DNA from: a bacterium 1XD42-76 | Lineage (GTDB): Bacteria; Bacillota; Clostridia; Lachnospirales; Lachnospiraceae | NCBI GenBank assembly: GCA_009917545.1 | Contig: QZDW01000017.1 | Location: forward strand, 31,549 to 95,548 | DNA length: 64,000 bases | Direction of reading: 5' to 3' | Part shown: positions 44,217-53,290 of the stretch, piece after piece | Layout of the letters: each line of letters opens with the position of its first letter | How positions within the stretch are numbered: position 1 is the stretch's first letter | Program-made: the position numbers and the translations under genes | The notes under the pieces: model-generated | What the model was told of the DNA's origin: nothing | The model's input: only the letters and a program-made list of their open reading frames with translations | The model's database searches: none

Positions 44217-44861
44217 ATGAGTGACAAGGCGAATTTCGGCGTAGCCGAAAGACAAGGGGAGCCCGCAAGGGCGGGGAGGTGCCCTGGGGCAGAGGGCGGC
44301 CTGGGCCGCATAAAAGAACGTCTGGACAAAGTTCGGGCATTGATTCAGGAGCCGGAGTTCCTGGAAGGCAAGGGACTCAGCAATGAGGTGAATATCAGAA
44401 TCTTCTGTTATGAGCCGGAAAATGAAATGGTGGTTCGGCATTTTGTAAATCAGATGGAAACCGATCAGTCCCTGGATTGCCATTTGAAGATTTGCAATTT
44501 ATATAAAACATTTCTCTCTATCTGCGATGACATGGACATCACAGATGTAATTCCCGATATGGAAGAAGCTGATGGAAGTGTGTATCTTCTGGAGCAGCTA
44601 AATTCCGCAATCGGCAATGAAGAGTTCATTGATAAGATCGAGTACGAGCCACATGAACCAGGCGATGTACTGATGCTTACGGGTGTGGGTGAAGTATTTC
44701 CATTTATGAGAATCCATACATTACTGGAAGCTTTGCAGCCGTATTTTTCGGATGTTCCGATTCTTGTTATGTATCCGGGTGAGTTTGACGGCCGCCACGT
44801 AAAACTGTTCAATCGTCTGACACCAAATGATTATTACCGGGCATTCAACGTGATAGAGTGA
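44217..44861 (+). CDS. brxB: BREX protein BrxB (DUF1788) with N-terminal insertion
   Basis: A 214-residue DUF1788 protein. The normal family start is close to GRIKERLDKVRALIQEPEFL, then LSNEVNIRIFCYEPENEMVV and MTGVGEVFPFMRIHTLL-like stretches. Here about 25 residues (4-28) precede it, encoded by a GC-rich palindromic segment at 44226-44300 that resembles an insert in pglX. The frame stays open, so BrxB may still be made with an altered N-terminus. BrxB is required for BREX, role unknown. AGGAGG precedes the ATG. Confidence 0.85.
   Translation: MSDKANFGVAERQGEPARAGRCPGAEGGLGRIKERLDKVRALIQEPEFLEGKGLSNEVNIRIFCYEPENEMVVRHFVNQMETDQSLDCHLKICNLYKTFLSICDDMDITDVIPDMEEADGSVYLLEQLNSAIGNEEFIDKIEYEPHEPGDVLMLTGVGEVFPFMRIHTLLEALQPYFSDVPILVMYPGEFDGRHVKLFNRLTPNDYYRAFNVIE
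44226..44300 (+). repeat. palindromic in-frame insert in brxB
   Basis: GC-rich segment with two hairpins, TTTCGGC/GCCGAAA and GCCC/GGGC, beginning with AAGGCGAATT and ending near GTGCCCTGGGGCA. The edges are approximate. It shares its start and its CCCTGGGG block with the insert in pglX (51445-51489). Confidence 0.6.
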
Positions 44862-44874
44862 GTGTTAGCGAGAA

Positions 44875-44931
44875 AAATATGCTTGCATATTTGGCGGGCG
44901 GCGAACGATGATTATGGACAAAGTCCATAAT
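44875..44931 (+). repeat. palindromic element between brxB and brxC
   Basis: Two perfect hairpins stand in a row: AAATATGC/GCATATTT (44875-44892) and ATTATGGAC/GTCCATAAT (44911-44931), with GGCGGGCGGCGAACG between them. Neither has a T tract, so this is not a terminator. It resembles small palindromic repeats and may set relative expression of brxB and brxC. Confidence 0.5.
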
Positions 44932-44951
44932 AGATTAAGGGGGATAAAGCC

Positions 44952-47900
44952 ATGAAGATTCGAGATATGTTTGCGGACGACATCAACCGCAAAATCAATG
45001 GTGTAATTAAAGTAGATCAGGCTGCTGACGATGTAATTGAACAGGAGTTAAATGAATACGTCATTACCAGAGAATTGAAAAAACATTTTATTACATTTTT
45101 CAATTATTACGGGGATGCCTTTGATCAGCCCACAGCCGATATGGGTGTGTGGATCTCCGGTTTCTTTGGAAGTGGTAAATCTCATTTCCTGAAAATGCTT
45201 TCTTATCTTCTGGAAAATAAAGAAGTAAAAGGTGTCCGCAGTGTAGAGCGTTTCCGTAAAAAATTTGAAGATGATCCGGCAACCTTTATGCTGATTGATC
45301 GTGCCACCAAAGGACAGACAGAGACCATTCTGTTTAATATCGACATCGAAGGATTCAGCAATAAAGACAAGACTGCTGTCCTCCGTGTTTTTGCAAAAAT
45401 GTTTTATAACCATCTGGGATTTTACGGTGAAAATCTGAAAGTTGCCATGATGGAGCGTTATATTGACCAACAGGGAAAGACGGAGGAGTTTTGCAGAGTT
45501 TTTGAGGAAAAAAGAGGAAAATCCTGGCTGGAAATGCGTCGTGCATTTGCGTTCAATGGCAAGTTCATTATTCCAACTTTGATGGAAGTTTTGGATATGA
45601 GCGAAGACGATGCACGAGGCTGGTTCAATGATAAAACCGCAACAGAAATTTCTATCGCACGGCTTGTGGAAGATATGAAAGCCTATGTGGATACCAAACC
45701 GGCGAACTTCCGTCTGCTGTTTATGATTGATGAGGTTGGTCAGTATGTTGGTACAGATACCGATATGCTTTTGAATCTCCAGTCTCTGTCAGAAAAGATT
45801 GGCAGTGAGTGCGAAGGTAAGATTTGGGTCATCTGCACCGGACAGGAAGCGATTGATGAAATCATAAAAGTTCGTGCCGATGAGTTCTCCCGTATTCAGG
45901 CTCGTTTCAAAACAAGACTGAGCTTATCTTCTTCCTCTGTGGATGAAGTCATCCAGAAGCGTATTTTGAAAAAGAAATCAGAAGCAGCAGCTGATTTGGA
46001 AAATGTTTATGAGCAGAATGATTCCGTTTTGCGCAACCTGTTCAGCTTCAATGGTTCGATTCTGGATATTAAAGGGTATTCTGGTTCGAGGGAGTTCACT
46101 GAGAACTTCCCGTTCGTGCCGTATCAGTTTATCATTATGCAGAAGGTATTTGCAGAAATCCGTAAGCACGGAAATTCTGGCAAGCATCTTTCCGGCGGTG
46201 AGCGTTCCATGCTTTCCGGCTTCCAGGAGGCGGCACAGAAAATTCAGGAAAAGGACGAATATGCATTGGTTCCATTCTTTCGTTTTTATGATACCGTACA
46301 TACTTTCTTGGACGGTTCTATTCGCCGAGTCATTGAGCGTTGCCAGAAAGCCGCAGACAATGGCGATGGTATCGAACAGCAGGATGTGGATGTGCTGAAA
46401 CTTCTGTATCTGATTCGGTATATTGACGATATTCCTTCTAATCTGGATAATGTCGTTATTCTGATGGCAGATGATATTCGTGTGGATAAAATTATTATGC
46501 GTGAAGCTGTCCGTGGCTGCCTTGACCGCCTGATTAGCCAGAACTATATCGGCAGAACAGGCGATATTTATAACTTCCTGACAGATGAAGAACAGGATAT
46601 TCAGCGTGAAATCCGGGATACCAACGTGGATACTGCTTCTATCGTGGAGCGTATTGCCCAGATGATTTACGGTGGTATTTTTACAACTAAGAAATTCCGC
46701 TATGGAAAATATGACTTTGCGTTCGACCAGATGGTAGATGGCACTACGGTCGGCGTGGCTATGGGCGGTATGCGTTTGCGTTTTCTGACCGTTGCAACCG
46801 ATACCGCGGAAAAGACAGAGTTCCGTCTGATGACAGAATCCAAAGGCAACGAAGCCATTGTTGTTCTGGCTGATACGCCATACTATGAATCGCTGGAATC
46901 TGCCATGAAGATTCGTAAATATGTAAAGCAGAGAAATGTAAGCCAGCTTCCAAAAAGTGTGCAGAAAATCATCAGCGATCAGCAGGATGAAGCCGGAAAA
47001 TACGAGTTGAGTGCCATGACAGAATTGCAAAATGCCATCGAAGGGGCACAGTTCTATGTAGATGGGGAACATCTGGAAATGAAAGGTGGAAATGCCAAGA
47101 GTAAAATTGACCAGTCATTGGAATATCTGGTTGCTCATGTATATAGCAAGCTCGATCTGATTACAGAAAATGTGGGCAGTGATGCAGATATTATTGCTAT
47201 CCTGACTGGTACTGTTACCATGCTTCCAGGCATGGAGCCAAACCGTGATGCTGCTTCTGCAATGGAAGAATATCTGGAAATGCAGGATGCGAAAAAGCTG
47301 CCGACTTCTATGGCAGATGTGCAGAGCAAATACAGTGCAATTCCGTATGGCTGGAAGGAAATTGACATTGCTGCGGTTGCGGCACAGCTGATTTATTCCC
47401 AGAAAGTAACCATCAAATATGCAGGCAATACTATTCAGCCGGATGACCCAAAACTGCCGGATATGCTCCGTAAAAAGAGTGAAATCGGCAAGACTTCCAT
47501 TAGCAAACGTAAAACCATTTCCGCTACCATGATGCGGGATGTAAAAGAAATGCTCCGTGAGTATTTCGATATTATGGATGTGCCGGATGATGAAGATGGT
47601 TTGATTCGTTTTGTAACCGAAAAATTCAGCGAACAGCGGGATTACTATACTTCTTTGAATGGCCGTTACGAAGGACATAAATACCCGGATCGTGGACTGG
47701 TGCAGGCAGCGATCAGTCTTATGGATGATGTTCTTTCTCAGAAGAAAGACAATATCGCACTGATTGAGCGCGTACTGAAAAAAGAGGATGACTTGTTTGA
47801 AAACAAAGAATCCATGAGCAACGGCATTGAGAATTTCTTCAAAACGCAGGTAACGGTATTTGATCAGGCAGTGCAGTTTGAAAAATCTCTGCATGATGAT

Positions 47901-48500
47901 CTTGACCGTATTGCGGAAAATGAAGAAGCTCATAAGGCACTGAATACCATTCGTCTGATTACGACAGTTCAGCCAGGCAGCAAGTTCAACTATAACCGGA
48001 TTCGGGAATTGAATCCACTGATGGATACCGTTCGTACTGCCCATGATAAGATGCTGGAAGAAAAGCGTACCGAGGTTCTGGAAACAGTTCGTCAGTGTAT
48101 GGAAGCAACCCATACTACCGCAAATGGAGATTCCAAGGCATCTCGTCTGATTGAAAAATCAGACAAATATTTTAGCCAGTGCAAGGAGAAAATTGCAGAA
48201 TTAAAGAGCCTTGCCCTTCTGGATGCCATGTTCCTGCCAATGTGCCAGTATAAGGATGATACGGTCAGCCATATTGAAACAGTTCTCGCACCGCCGGCTC
48301 CGAAGCTGCAGATTCAGCCGACTCAGACAGGAAAAGAACCGGTTCCGGCAAAGAAAAAGGTAGTTCGTGTCTATAACCGTCAGGTAGTATTTCAAGCAAA
48401 AACTTTACAGACGGATGCGGATATTGATGATTATGTAGAGAAAATTCGCTCTCAGCTGAAACAGTTGCTGAAGAATTGCGACGAGATTAAGCTGAATTAA
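44952..48500 (+). CDS. brxC: BREX protein BrxC, large P-loop ATPase
   Basis: An 1182-residue protein with the BrxC start MKIRDMFADDINRKINGVIK and Walker A GFFGSGKS (residues 70-77). LLFMIDEVGQYVG (about residue 260) is the Walker B strand, and WVICTGQEAIDE the likely sensor. The C-terminal half is helical with coiled segments. BrxC is essential for BREX defence and probably moves or remodels the PglX/PglZ complex on DNA. AGGGGGATAAAGCC precedes the ATG. It is 10 bases ahead of pglX. Confidence 0.94.
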   Translation: MKIRDMFADDINRKINGVIKVDQAADDVIEQELNEYVITRELKKHFITFFNYYGDAFDQPTADMGVWISGFFGSGKSHFLKMLSYLLENKEVKGVRSVERFRKKFEDDPATFMLIDRATKGQTETILFNIDIEGFSNKDKTAVLRVFAKMFYNHLGFYGENLKVAMMERYIDQQGKTEEFCRVFEEKRGKSWLEMRRAFAFNGKFIIPTLMEVLDMSEDDARGWFNDKTATEISIARLVEDMKAYVDTKPANFRLLFMIDEVGQYVGTDTDMLLNLQSLSEKIGSECEGKIWVICTGQEAIDEIIKVRADEFSRIQARFKTRLSLSSSSVDEVIQKRILKKKSEAAADLENVYEQNDSVLRNLFSFNGSILDIKGYSGSREFTENFPFVPYQFIIMQKVFAEIRKHGNSGKHLSGGERSMLSGFQEAAQKIQEKDEYALVPFFRFYDTVHTFLDGSIRRVIERCQKAADNGDGIEQQDVDVLKLLYLIRYIDDIPSNLDNVVILMADDIRVDKIIMREAVRGCLDRLISQNYIGRTGDIYNFLTDEEQDIQREIRDTNVDTASIVERIAQMIYGGIFTTKKFRYGKYDFAFDQMVDGTTVGVAMGGMRLRFLTVATDTAEKTEFRLMTESKGNEAIVVLADTPYYESLESAMKIRKYVKQRNVSQLPKSVQKIISDQQDEAGKYELSAMTELQNAIEGAQFYVDGEHLEMKGGNAKSKIDQSLEYLVAHVYSKLDLITENVGSDADIIAILTGTVTMLPGMEPNRDAASAMEEYLEMQDAKKLPTSMADVQSKYSAIPYGWKEIDIAAVAAQLIYSQKVTIKYAGNTIQPDDPKLPDMLRKKSEIGKTSISKRKTISATMMRDVKEMLREYFDIMDVPDDEDGLIRFVTEKFSEQRDYYTSLNGRYEGHKYPDRGLVQAAISLMDDVLSQKKDNIALIERVLKKEDDLFENKESMSNGIENFFKTQVTVFDQAVQFEKSLHDDLDRIAENEEAHKALNTIRLITTVQPGSKFNYNRIRELNPLMDTVRTAHDKMLEEKRTEVLETVRQCMEATHTTANGDSKASRLIEKSDKYFSQCKEKIAELKSLALLDAMFLPMCQYKDDTVSHIETVLAPPAPKLQIQPTQTGKEPVPAKKKVVRVYNRQVVFQAKTLQTDADIDDYVEKIRSQLKQLLKNCDEIKLN

Positions 48501-48510
48501 GGAGACGGCT

Positions 48511-51500
48511 ATGGATAAGAATGCGATAAAAAAGTTTGCTGTCTGGGCAAGAACAGAACTGATCGCCCGTGTTTCACTGAAAGGTGTGGAATACGGTATC
48601 ACAGAGGATAATATTGTTGATACTGCAGCTGACAGCGTGGGCGGTAAAGTCCTGACGGATACTGAGAAAAAACAGCGTCAGGCTCTGATATCCGAGATTA
48701 ACGATAAAGGATATAAGCAGGTTATGGAGGAGGTTGCCTACACATGGTTTAACCGTTTCTCTGCCTTGCGTTTTATGGAGGTCAACGGCTACCTCCCTTC
48801 TCATGTGCGTGTATTTACGGACGAGGAAAATAATTTTAAACCACAGATTATTACCGAAGCCATTCATCTGGATTTGGATGGACTGGATATGGAAAAGGTC
48901 TATGAGCTGAAAGAAGCAGAAAAGACGGAAGAACTGTATAAATATCTGCTGATTGTGCAGTGCAACGCTTTAAACAAGATTCTGCCGGGAATGTTTCAGA
49001 AAATCAGCGACTACACGGAGATTCTTCTGCCGGATAATCTGTTGCGTGATGGTAGTGTCATCCAGCAGATGATTGAGCTGATACCAGAGGACGATTGGAA
49101 AGATGCGGTCCAGATTATCGGATGGCTGTATCAGTATTACAACAGCGAGAAAAAGGACGATGTATTCGCCGCACTGAAAAAAAATGTCAAAATCACAAAA
49201 GAGAATATCCCTGCCGCTACCCAGCTGTTTACGCCCGACTGGATTGTCCGCTACATGGTAGAGAACAGCCTTGGCCGTTTGTGGCTGGAAGGACATCCGG
49301 ATGCTAAGAATCAGCTTCTGCCGACTGAGGAAGAACAGTCTGCTTATGCTGCTGGAAATCGTGACCCAGAAGATACCAAATGGCATTACTATTTGGAAGA
49401 AGCCGAGCAGGAGCCAGAGGTGCAGGCACAGCTTGCAGAAATCCGTAAAGAATATGCCACACTGACACCGGAGCAGCTGAAAGTGATTGACCCTTGCTCC
49501 GGTTCCGGTCATATCCTTGCGTATATGTTCGATGTGCTGATGAAGATTTATGAATCCTACGGCTATACCACTCGTGAAGCGGTGGCAAGTATTGTGGAGA
49601 ATAACGTCTATGGTCTGGATATTGATGACCGTGCGGCACAGCTGGCTTACTTTGCAGTGATGATGAAAGCACGCCAGTATGATCGTCGGTTCTTCAGCCG
49701 TAGCATTCAGCCCCATGTGTATGCCATTGTGGAGAGCAACCATGTGGACGGGTTCGCCGTGGAGTATTTCTGCAATGGAGATGTCAAGTTGAAAGAAGCC
49801 ATGGATACCATTATCAGCGAACTGCACGATGCAAAGGAATACGGCTCAATTCTGACAGTAACTCAACAGGATTGGTCTGCCCTGTATAATCGCTTTGCAG
49901 AAATTGTGGAGGATATTCATTTTTCTCGTGAAGTGGTGCTTAGAGAATTGTACCCGTTAGTGCAAGTGGCTGAGATATTAAGCAATACATATCATGTAGT
50001 TGTGACGAATCCACCTTACATGAGTGGTTCTGGTATGACATCTACTTTGACAAAATATGTTGGGAAAAAATATCCGAACAGTAAATCTGATTTGTTTGCG
50101 GTCTTTATTGAGAGGTGCAAGTTATTTGAAAAGAAAAATGGATTCAGAGCTTTGATAACAATGCAATCATGGATGTTTCTTAAAAGTTATGAGAAGATGC
50201 GTATGAGCGTTTTGAAGCATGATGAGATTTGCAGTTTACTTTATCTTGGAATTAAGGCATTTGAAGAAATTGGAAATGATATTGTGCAAACTGCATCTTT
50301 TGTTATTAGAAATAGCACACTTACTGATTACACAGGAACATATTTGAAGTTGTTGACGCATGACCGGAGAGAAAAAGAAAATGGATGCCTTGCAAGAAGT
50401 AATTGTTCAGAATGTCGTCAGAGAAGTTTTCTTAAAATTCCAGGTGCACCGATTTCTTTTTGGGTTAGTGACAACTTTCGTAATGCGTTTTCTGAAAAGT
50501 CTTTGAATGATTTTGCGGATATACGAAGTGGCATGTCAACGACAGATAATGAGCGATTTTTACGATATTGGTTTGAACCACTATTCCAAAACATTAATTT
50601 TGGTTGTCATTCTCTCGACGAAGCAAAAGATAGTCCATTACGTTGGTATCCATATAATAAAGGTGGAGATTACCGAAAATGGTATGGCAATAATAGTTTG
50701 GTAGTTAACTGGCTAAATGATGGTGCTGAAATAAAGAAATGGGTTGTTAGTAACCCAAAAGATCCAAAAACAACATCATGGTCACGCCGTATTTTTGGAA
50801 CAGATTGCTTCTTTAAGGAAGGTATTACATGGACAAGTATTGCGAGTAGTCAATTTGGTTGCAGGTGTTATGGAACAGGTTTTATATTTGATTCTGGAGC
50901 AAATGGCATGTTTCCATTCGATATTGGTAAAAAATATTATTTAGCTGGTTTGCTTAACTCGAAAGTATCTAAAATGGTGCTTGATGTAATAAATCCGTCT
51001 ATCAATTTTGGACCTGGTACTATTGGAAAAATTCCAGCAATAGTTAGTCATGAAAACGAAGAAGCGGTTACAGAATTGGTTCAAGAGTGTGTTCGTCTAT
51101 CAAAAGATGATTGGGATGCGTATGAGACATCTTGGGATTTTAAAAAACATCCGCTAATAGGAGATTTCTGCAATATTGAAACAGCGTTTGTATTATGGAA
51201 AAAAACTTGTGAAGAACGATTTGTTAAGCTTAAAAAACTGGAAGAACAAATCAATTTGATTTTTATAAATCTTTATAAGCTTGATGGAGAACTTGAACCA
51301 GATGTAGAAGATAGAAGTATTTCAATCAATATAATAGATAGTTCAAAAGCCATACGCTCTTTCATTTCCTACGCTGTGGGATGTATGTTTGGTCGCTACT
51401 CTCTTGATGTGGACGGTCTTGCTTATGCAGGCGGCGAATGGGACAAGGTGAATTCCTCCGAAGGAGGAAGAGAAGGCACCCTGGGGTGTGCCAGCAAGTA

Positions 51501-52095
51501 TGTGTCATTCCCTGCTGATAAGGATAACATCATTCCGATTTGTGATGATGAATATTTTGAGGATGATATTGTCGGTCTGTTTGTAGAGTTTGTGAAAACG
51601 GTCTATGGTGCAGAGACGTTGGAAGAAAATCTGAAATTCATTGCCGATGCACTGGGCGGAAAAGGTCAGCCAAAAGATGTAATACGCAATTACTTCCTAA
51701 ACGATTTCTATGCCGATCATTGCAAGATTTACCAGAAACGCCCGATTTACTGGCTGTTTGACAGCGGCAAGAAGAATGGTTTCAAGGCTCTGATTTATAT
51801 GCACCGCTATCAGCCGGACACCATTGCACGTATCCGTACCGATTATGTGCATGAACAGCAGGCGCGTTATCGTACCGCTATTGCCGATCTGGAACAGCGC
51901 ATAACCAATGCTTCTACCGGCGAGCGTGTGAAACTAAATAAAAAGCTGACTGCTTTGCAGGCTCAAGATACCGAGATCCGTACTTATGAGGAAAAGATTC
52001 ATCACCTTGCCGACCAGATGATCTCCATCGACCTGGACGACGGTGTGAAGAAGAACTATGCAATTTTTCAGGATGTTTTGGCTAAAATAAAGTAA
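48511..52095 (+). CDS. pglX: BREX adenine-specific DNA methyltransferase PglX
   Basis: A 1194-residue N6-adenine methyltransferase that marks host DNA and gives BREX its sequence specificity. Motif I DPCSGSG is at residues 327-333 and the catalytic NPPY at about 500-503. The middle, about residues 480-950 (49,950-51,350), is clearly more AT-rich than both ends and should hold the target recognition domain. A 15-codon in-frame insert (51445-51489) lies in the otherwise conserved AGGEWD...ASKY stretch. The long frame is unbroken. GGAGACGGCT precedes the ATG. Confidence 0.94.
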   Translation: MDKNAIKKFAVWARTELIARVSLKGVEYGITEDNIVDTAADSVGGKVLTDTEKKQRQALISEINDKGYKQVMEEVAYTWFNRFSALRFMEVNGYLPSHVRVFTDEENNFKPQIITEAIHLDLDGLDMEKVYELKEAEKTEELYKYLLIVQCNALNKILPGMFQKISDYTEILLPDNLLRDGSVIQQMIELIPEDDWKDAVQIIGWLYQYYNSEKKDDVFAALKKNVKITKENIPAATQLFTPDWIVRYMVENSLGRLWLEGHPDAKNQLLPTEEEQSAYAAGNRDPEDTKWHYYLEEAEQEPEVQAQLAEIRKEYATLTPEQLKVIDPCSGSGHILAYMFDVLMKIYESYGYTTREAVASIVENNVYGLDIDDRAAQLAYFAVMMKARQYDRRFFSRSIQPHVYAIVESNHVDGFAVEYFCNGDVKLKEAMDTIISELHDAKEYGSILTVTQQDWSALYNRFAEIVEDIHFSREVVLRELYPLVQVAEILSNTYHVVVTNPPYMSGSGMTSTLTKYVGKKYPNSKSDLFAVFIERCKLFEKKNGFRALITMQSWMFLKSYEKMRMSVLKHDEICSLLYLGIKAFEEIGNDIVQTASFVIRNSTLTDYTGTYLKLLTHDRREKENGCLARSNCSECRQRSFLKIPGAPISFWVSDNFRNAFSEKSLNDFADIRSGMSTTDNERFLRYWFEPLFQNINFGCHSLDEAKDSPLRWYPYNKGGDYRKWYGNNSLVVNWLNDGAEIKKWVVSNPKDPKTTSWSRRIFGTDCFFKEGITWTSIASSQFGCRCYGTGFIFDSGANGMFPFDIGKKYYLAGLLNSKVSKMVLDVINPSINFGPGTIGKIPAIVSHENEEAVTELVQECVRLSKDDWDAYETSWDFKKHPLIGDFCNIETAFVLWKKTCEERFVKLKKLEEQINLIFINLYKLDGELEPDVEDRSISINIIDSSKAIRSFISYAVGCMFGRYSLDVDGLAYAGGEWDKVNSSEGGREGTLGCASKYVSFPADKDNIIPICDDEYFEDDIVGLFVEFVKTVYGAETLEENLKFIADALGGKGQPKDVIRNYFLNDFYADHCKIYQKRPIYWLFDSGKKNGFKALIYMHRYQPDTIARIRTDYVHEQQARYRTAIADLEQRITNASTGERVKLNKKLTALQAQDTEIRTYEEKIHHLADQMISIDLDDGVKKNYAIFQDVLAKIK
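51445..51489 (+). repeat. palindromic in-frame insert in pglX
   Basis: 45 bases with hairpins CCTCC/GGAGG and GGCAC/GTGCC around CCCTGGGG (the last arm ends just outside). It starts AAGGTGAATT, as the brxB insert starts AAGGCGAATT. It adds 15 residues between AGGEWD and ASKY, which family members normally have joined. Confidence 0.65.
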
Positions 52096-52111
52096 AGGAG
52101 ACTGATAAGCA

Positions 52112-53290
52112 GTGGAACAGAAATCTCAAAAAACGAAAAAAATTCGTGGAAAAGAAAATGCAATTTTGGATTCAATGAGTCCAAAATTCAACAGAAGCAT
52201 GATTGCTTATCATGAGACCGGAGATTTATTTGCCGATACCTGTGAAATTGTAGAAAGTGCCCAGAGCATAGCTTATGCTGCCGTTGATACGATTCTGGTT
52301 CAAAGGAACTGGTTGATTGGCAAGCGAATTGCGATGGAGTGTCTGGACGAAAACGGAAAAGCAGACTATGGTAAAAAGACAATGAAGAAGTTGTCTGCCG
52401 AATTGAAAGAAAAATATGGAAAAGGCTTTGACTTTAGCAGCTTATACAAGTATGTGAAGTTCCATCAGGAGTTTCCTCAAATTTTGGACTCACTGAGTCC
52501 AAAATCTGGTCGACCGTTGTCATGGACGCATTATAGAATTTTGCTTCAGGAAACATCACCAGAAGCAAGAGTATGGTATGCAAAGGAAGCTCAGGAACAG
52601 GCATGGTCTGTTCGTACATTGCAGCGGAATGTTTCTTCTCAATACTACTATCGAATGTTGATGTCTCAAAACACAGAACCTGTTGAAAAAGAAATGAAGG
52701 AACTGACGGCTTCTTATCAGGCGGATAAGTTGGAGTTCATCAAAAATCCGGTCATAGCGGAATTTCTGGGTCTAGCTTCTAATGCGGACTTTACAGAGAG
52801 TGAGTTAGAGCAGCGAATTATTACACATATTCAGAAATTTCTTATGGAAATGGGAAAAGGATATGCTTTTGTTGCAAGACAACAACACATTCGCACAGAA
52901 AAAGAGGATTACTATATTGACCTTGTTTTTTATAATTATATTTTGAAATGTTTTGTTCTAATTGATTTGAAAACGACTAAAATCACGCATCAGGATGTTG
53001 GGCAAATGGATATGTATATTCGTATGTATGATGAAATGAAACGAAATGAGGGAGACAACCCAACATTAGGGATTGTTTTATGCTCTGATACGGATGAGGA
53101 CATTGCGAAATATTCCGTCCTTCACGGACATGAACAGCTTTTCGCATCAAAGTACAAAACTTGTCTTCCATCTGAGGAACAGCTTCGAGAAGAAATTGAA
53201 ATTCAAAAGAGATTTTACTATTTACAAAAAAAGGAAGATGAAGAACTGGGTGAAGGAAAGGAAGGTAGAGGATGGATACCGACAAAGTAA
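52112..53290 (+). CDS. DUF1016/YhcG-type PD-(D/E)XK nuclease between pglX and pglZ
   Basis: A 392-residue protein. The N-terminal DUF1016_N winged-helix region includes YGKGFDFSSLYKYVKFHQEF and LSWTHYRILLQ, and the C-terminal nuclease domain includes DYYIDLVFYN and FVLIDLKTTKI, giving the D...DxK catalytic set. YhcG-type proteins are nucleases linked to mobile DNA; in BREX loci they are optional extras. The gene is AT-rich compared with its neighbours. It contains two copies of a 25-base palindrome (52163-52187, 52481-52505). GTG at 52112 follows AAAGGAGAC. Its stop lies inside the start of pglZ. Confidence 0.87.
   Translation: MEQKSQKTKKIRGKENAILDSMSPKFNRSMIAYHETGDLFADTCEIVESAQSIAYAAVDTILVQRNWLIGKRIAMECLDENGKADYGKKTMKKLSAELKEKYGKGFDFSSLYKYVKFHQEFPQILDSLSPKSGRPLSWTHYRILLQETSPEARVWYAKEAQEQAWSVRTLQRNVSSQYYYRMLMSQNTEPVEKEMKELTASYQADKLEFIKNPVIAEFLGLASNADFTESELEQRIITHIQKFLMEMGKGYAFVARQQHIRTEKEDYYIDLVFYNYILKCFVLIDLKTTKITHQDVGQMDMYIRMYDEMKRNEGDNPTLGIVLCSDTDEDIAKYSVLHGHEQLFASKYKTCLPSEEQLREEIEIQKRFYYLQKKEDEELGEGKEGRGWIPTK
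52163..52187 (+). repeat. palindrome in the DUF1016 gene, copy 1
   Basis: Arms ATTTTGGATT and AGTCCAAAAT with a five-base centre. One arm mismatch. Encodes ILDSMSPK. Confidence 0.6.
52481..52505 (+). repeat. palindrome in the DUF1016 gene, copy 2
   Basis: Arms ATTTTGGACT and AGTCCAAAAT are perfect, five-base centre. Encodes ILDSLSPK in the same frame as copy 1, 318 bases earlier. Confidence 0.65.

Noticed and set aside
45978..47072. 364-codon minus-strand ORF in brxC
   Set aside because: Antisense to a well-conserved ATPase; no start signal.
47115..48113. 332-codon minus-strand ORF in brxC
   Set aside because: Same reason; Phe/Ile/His-rich shadow.
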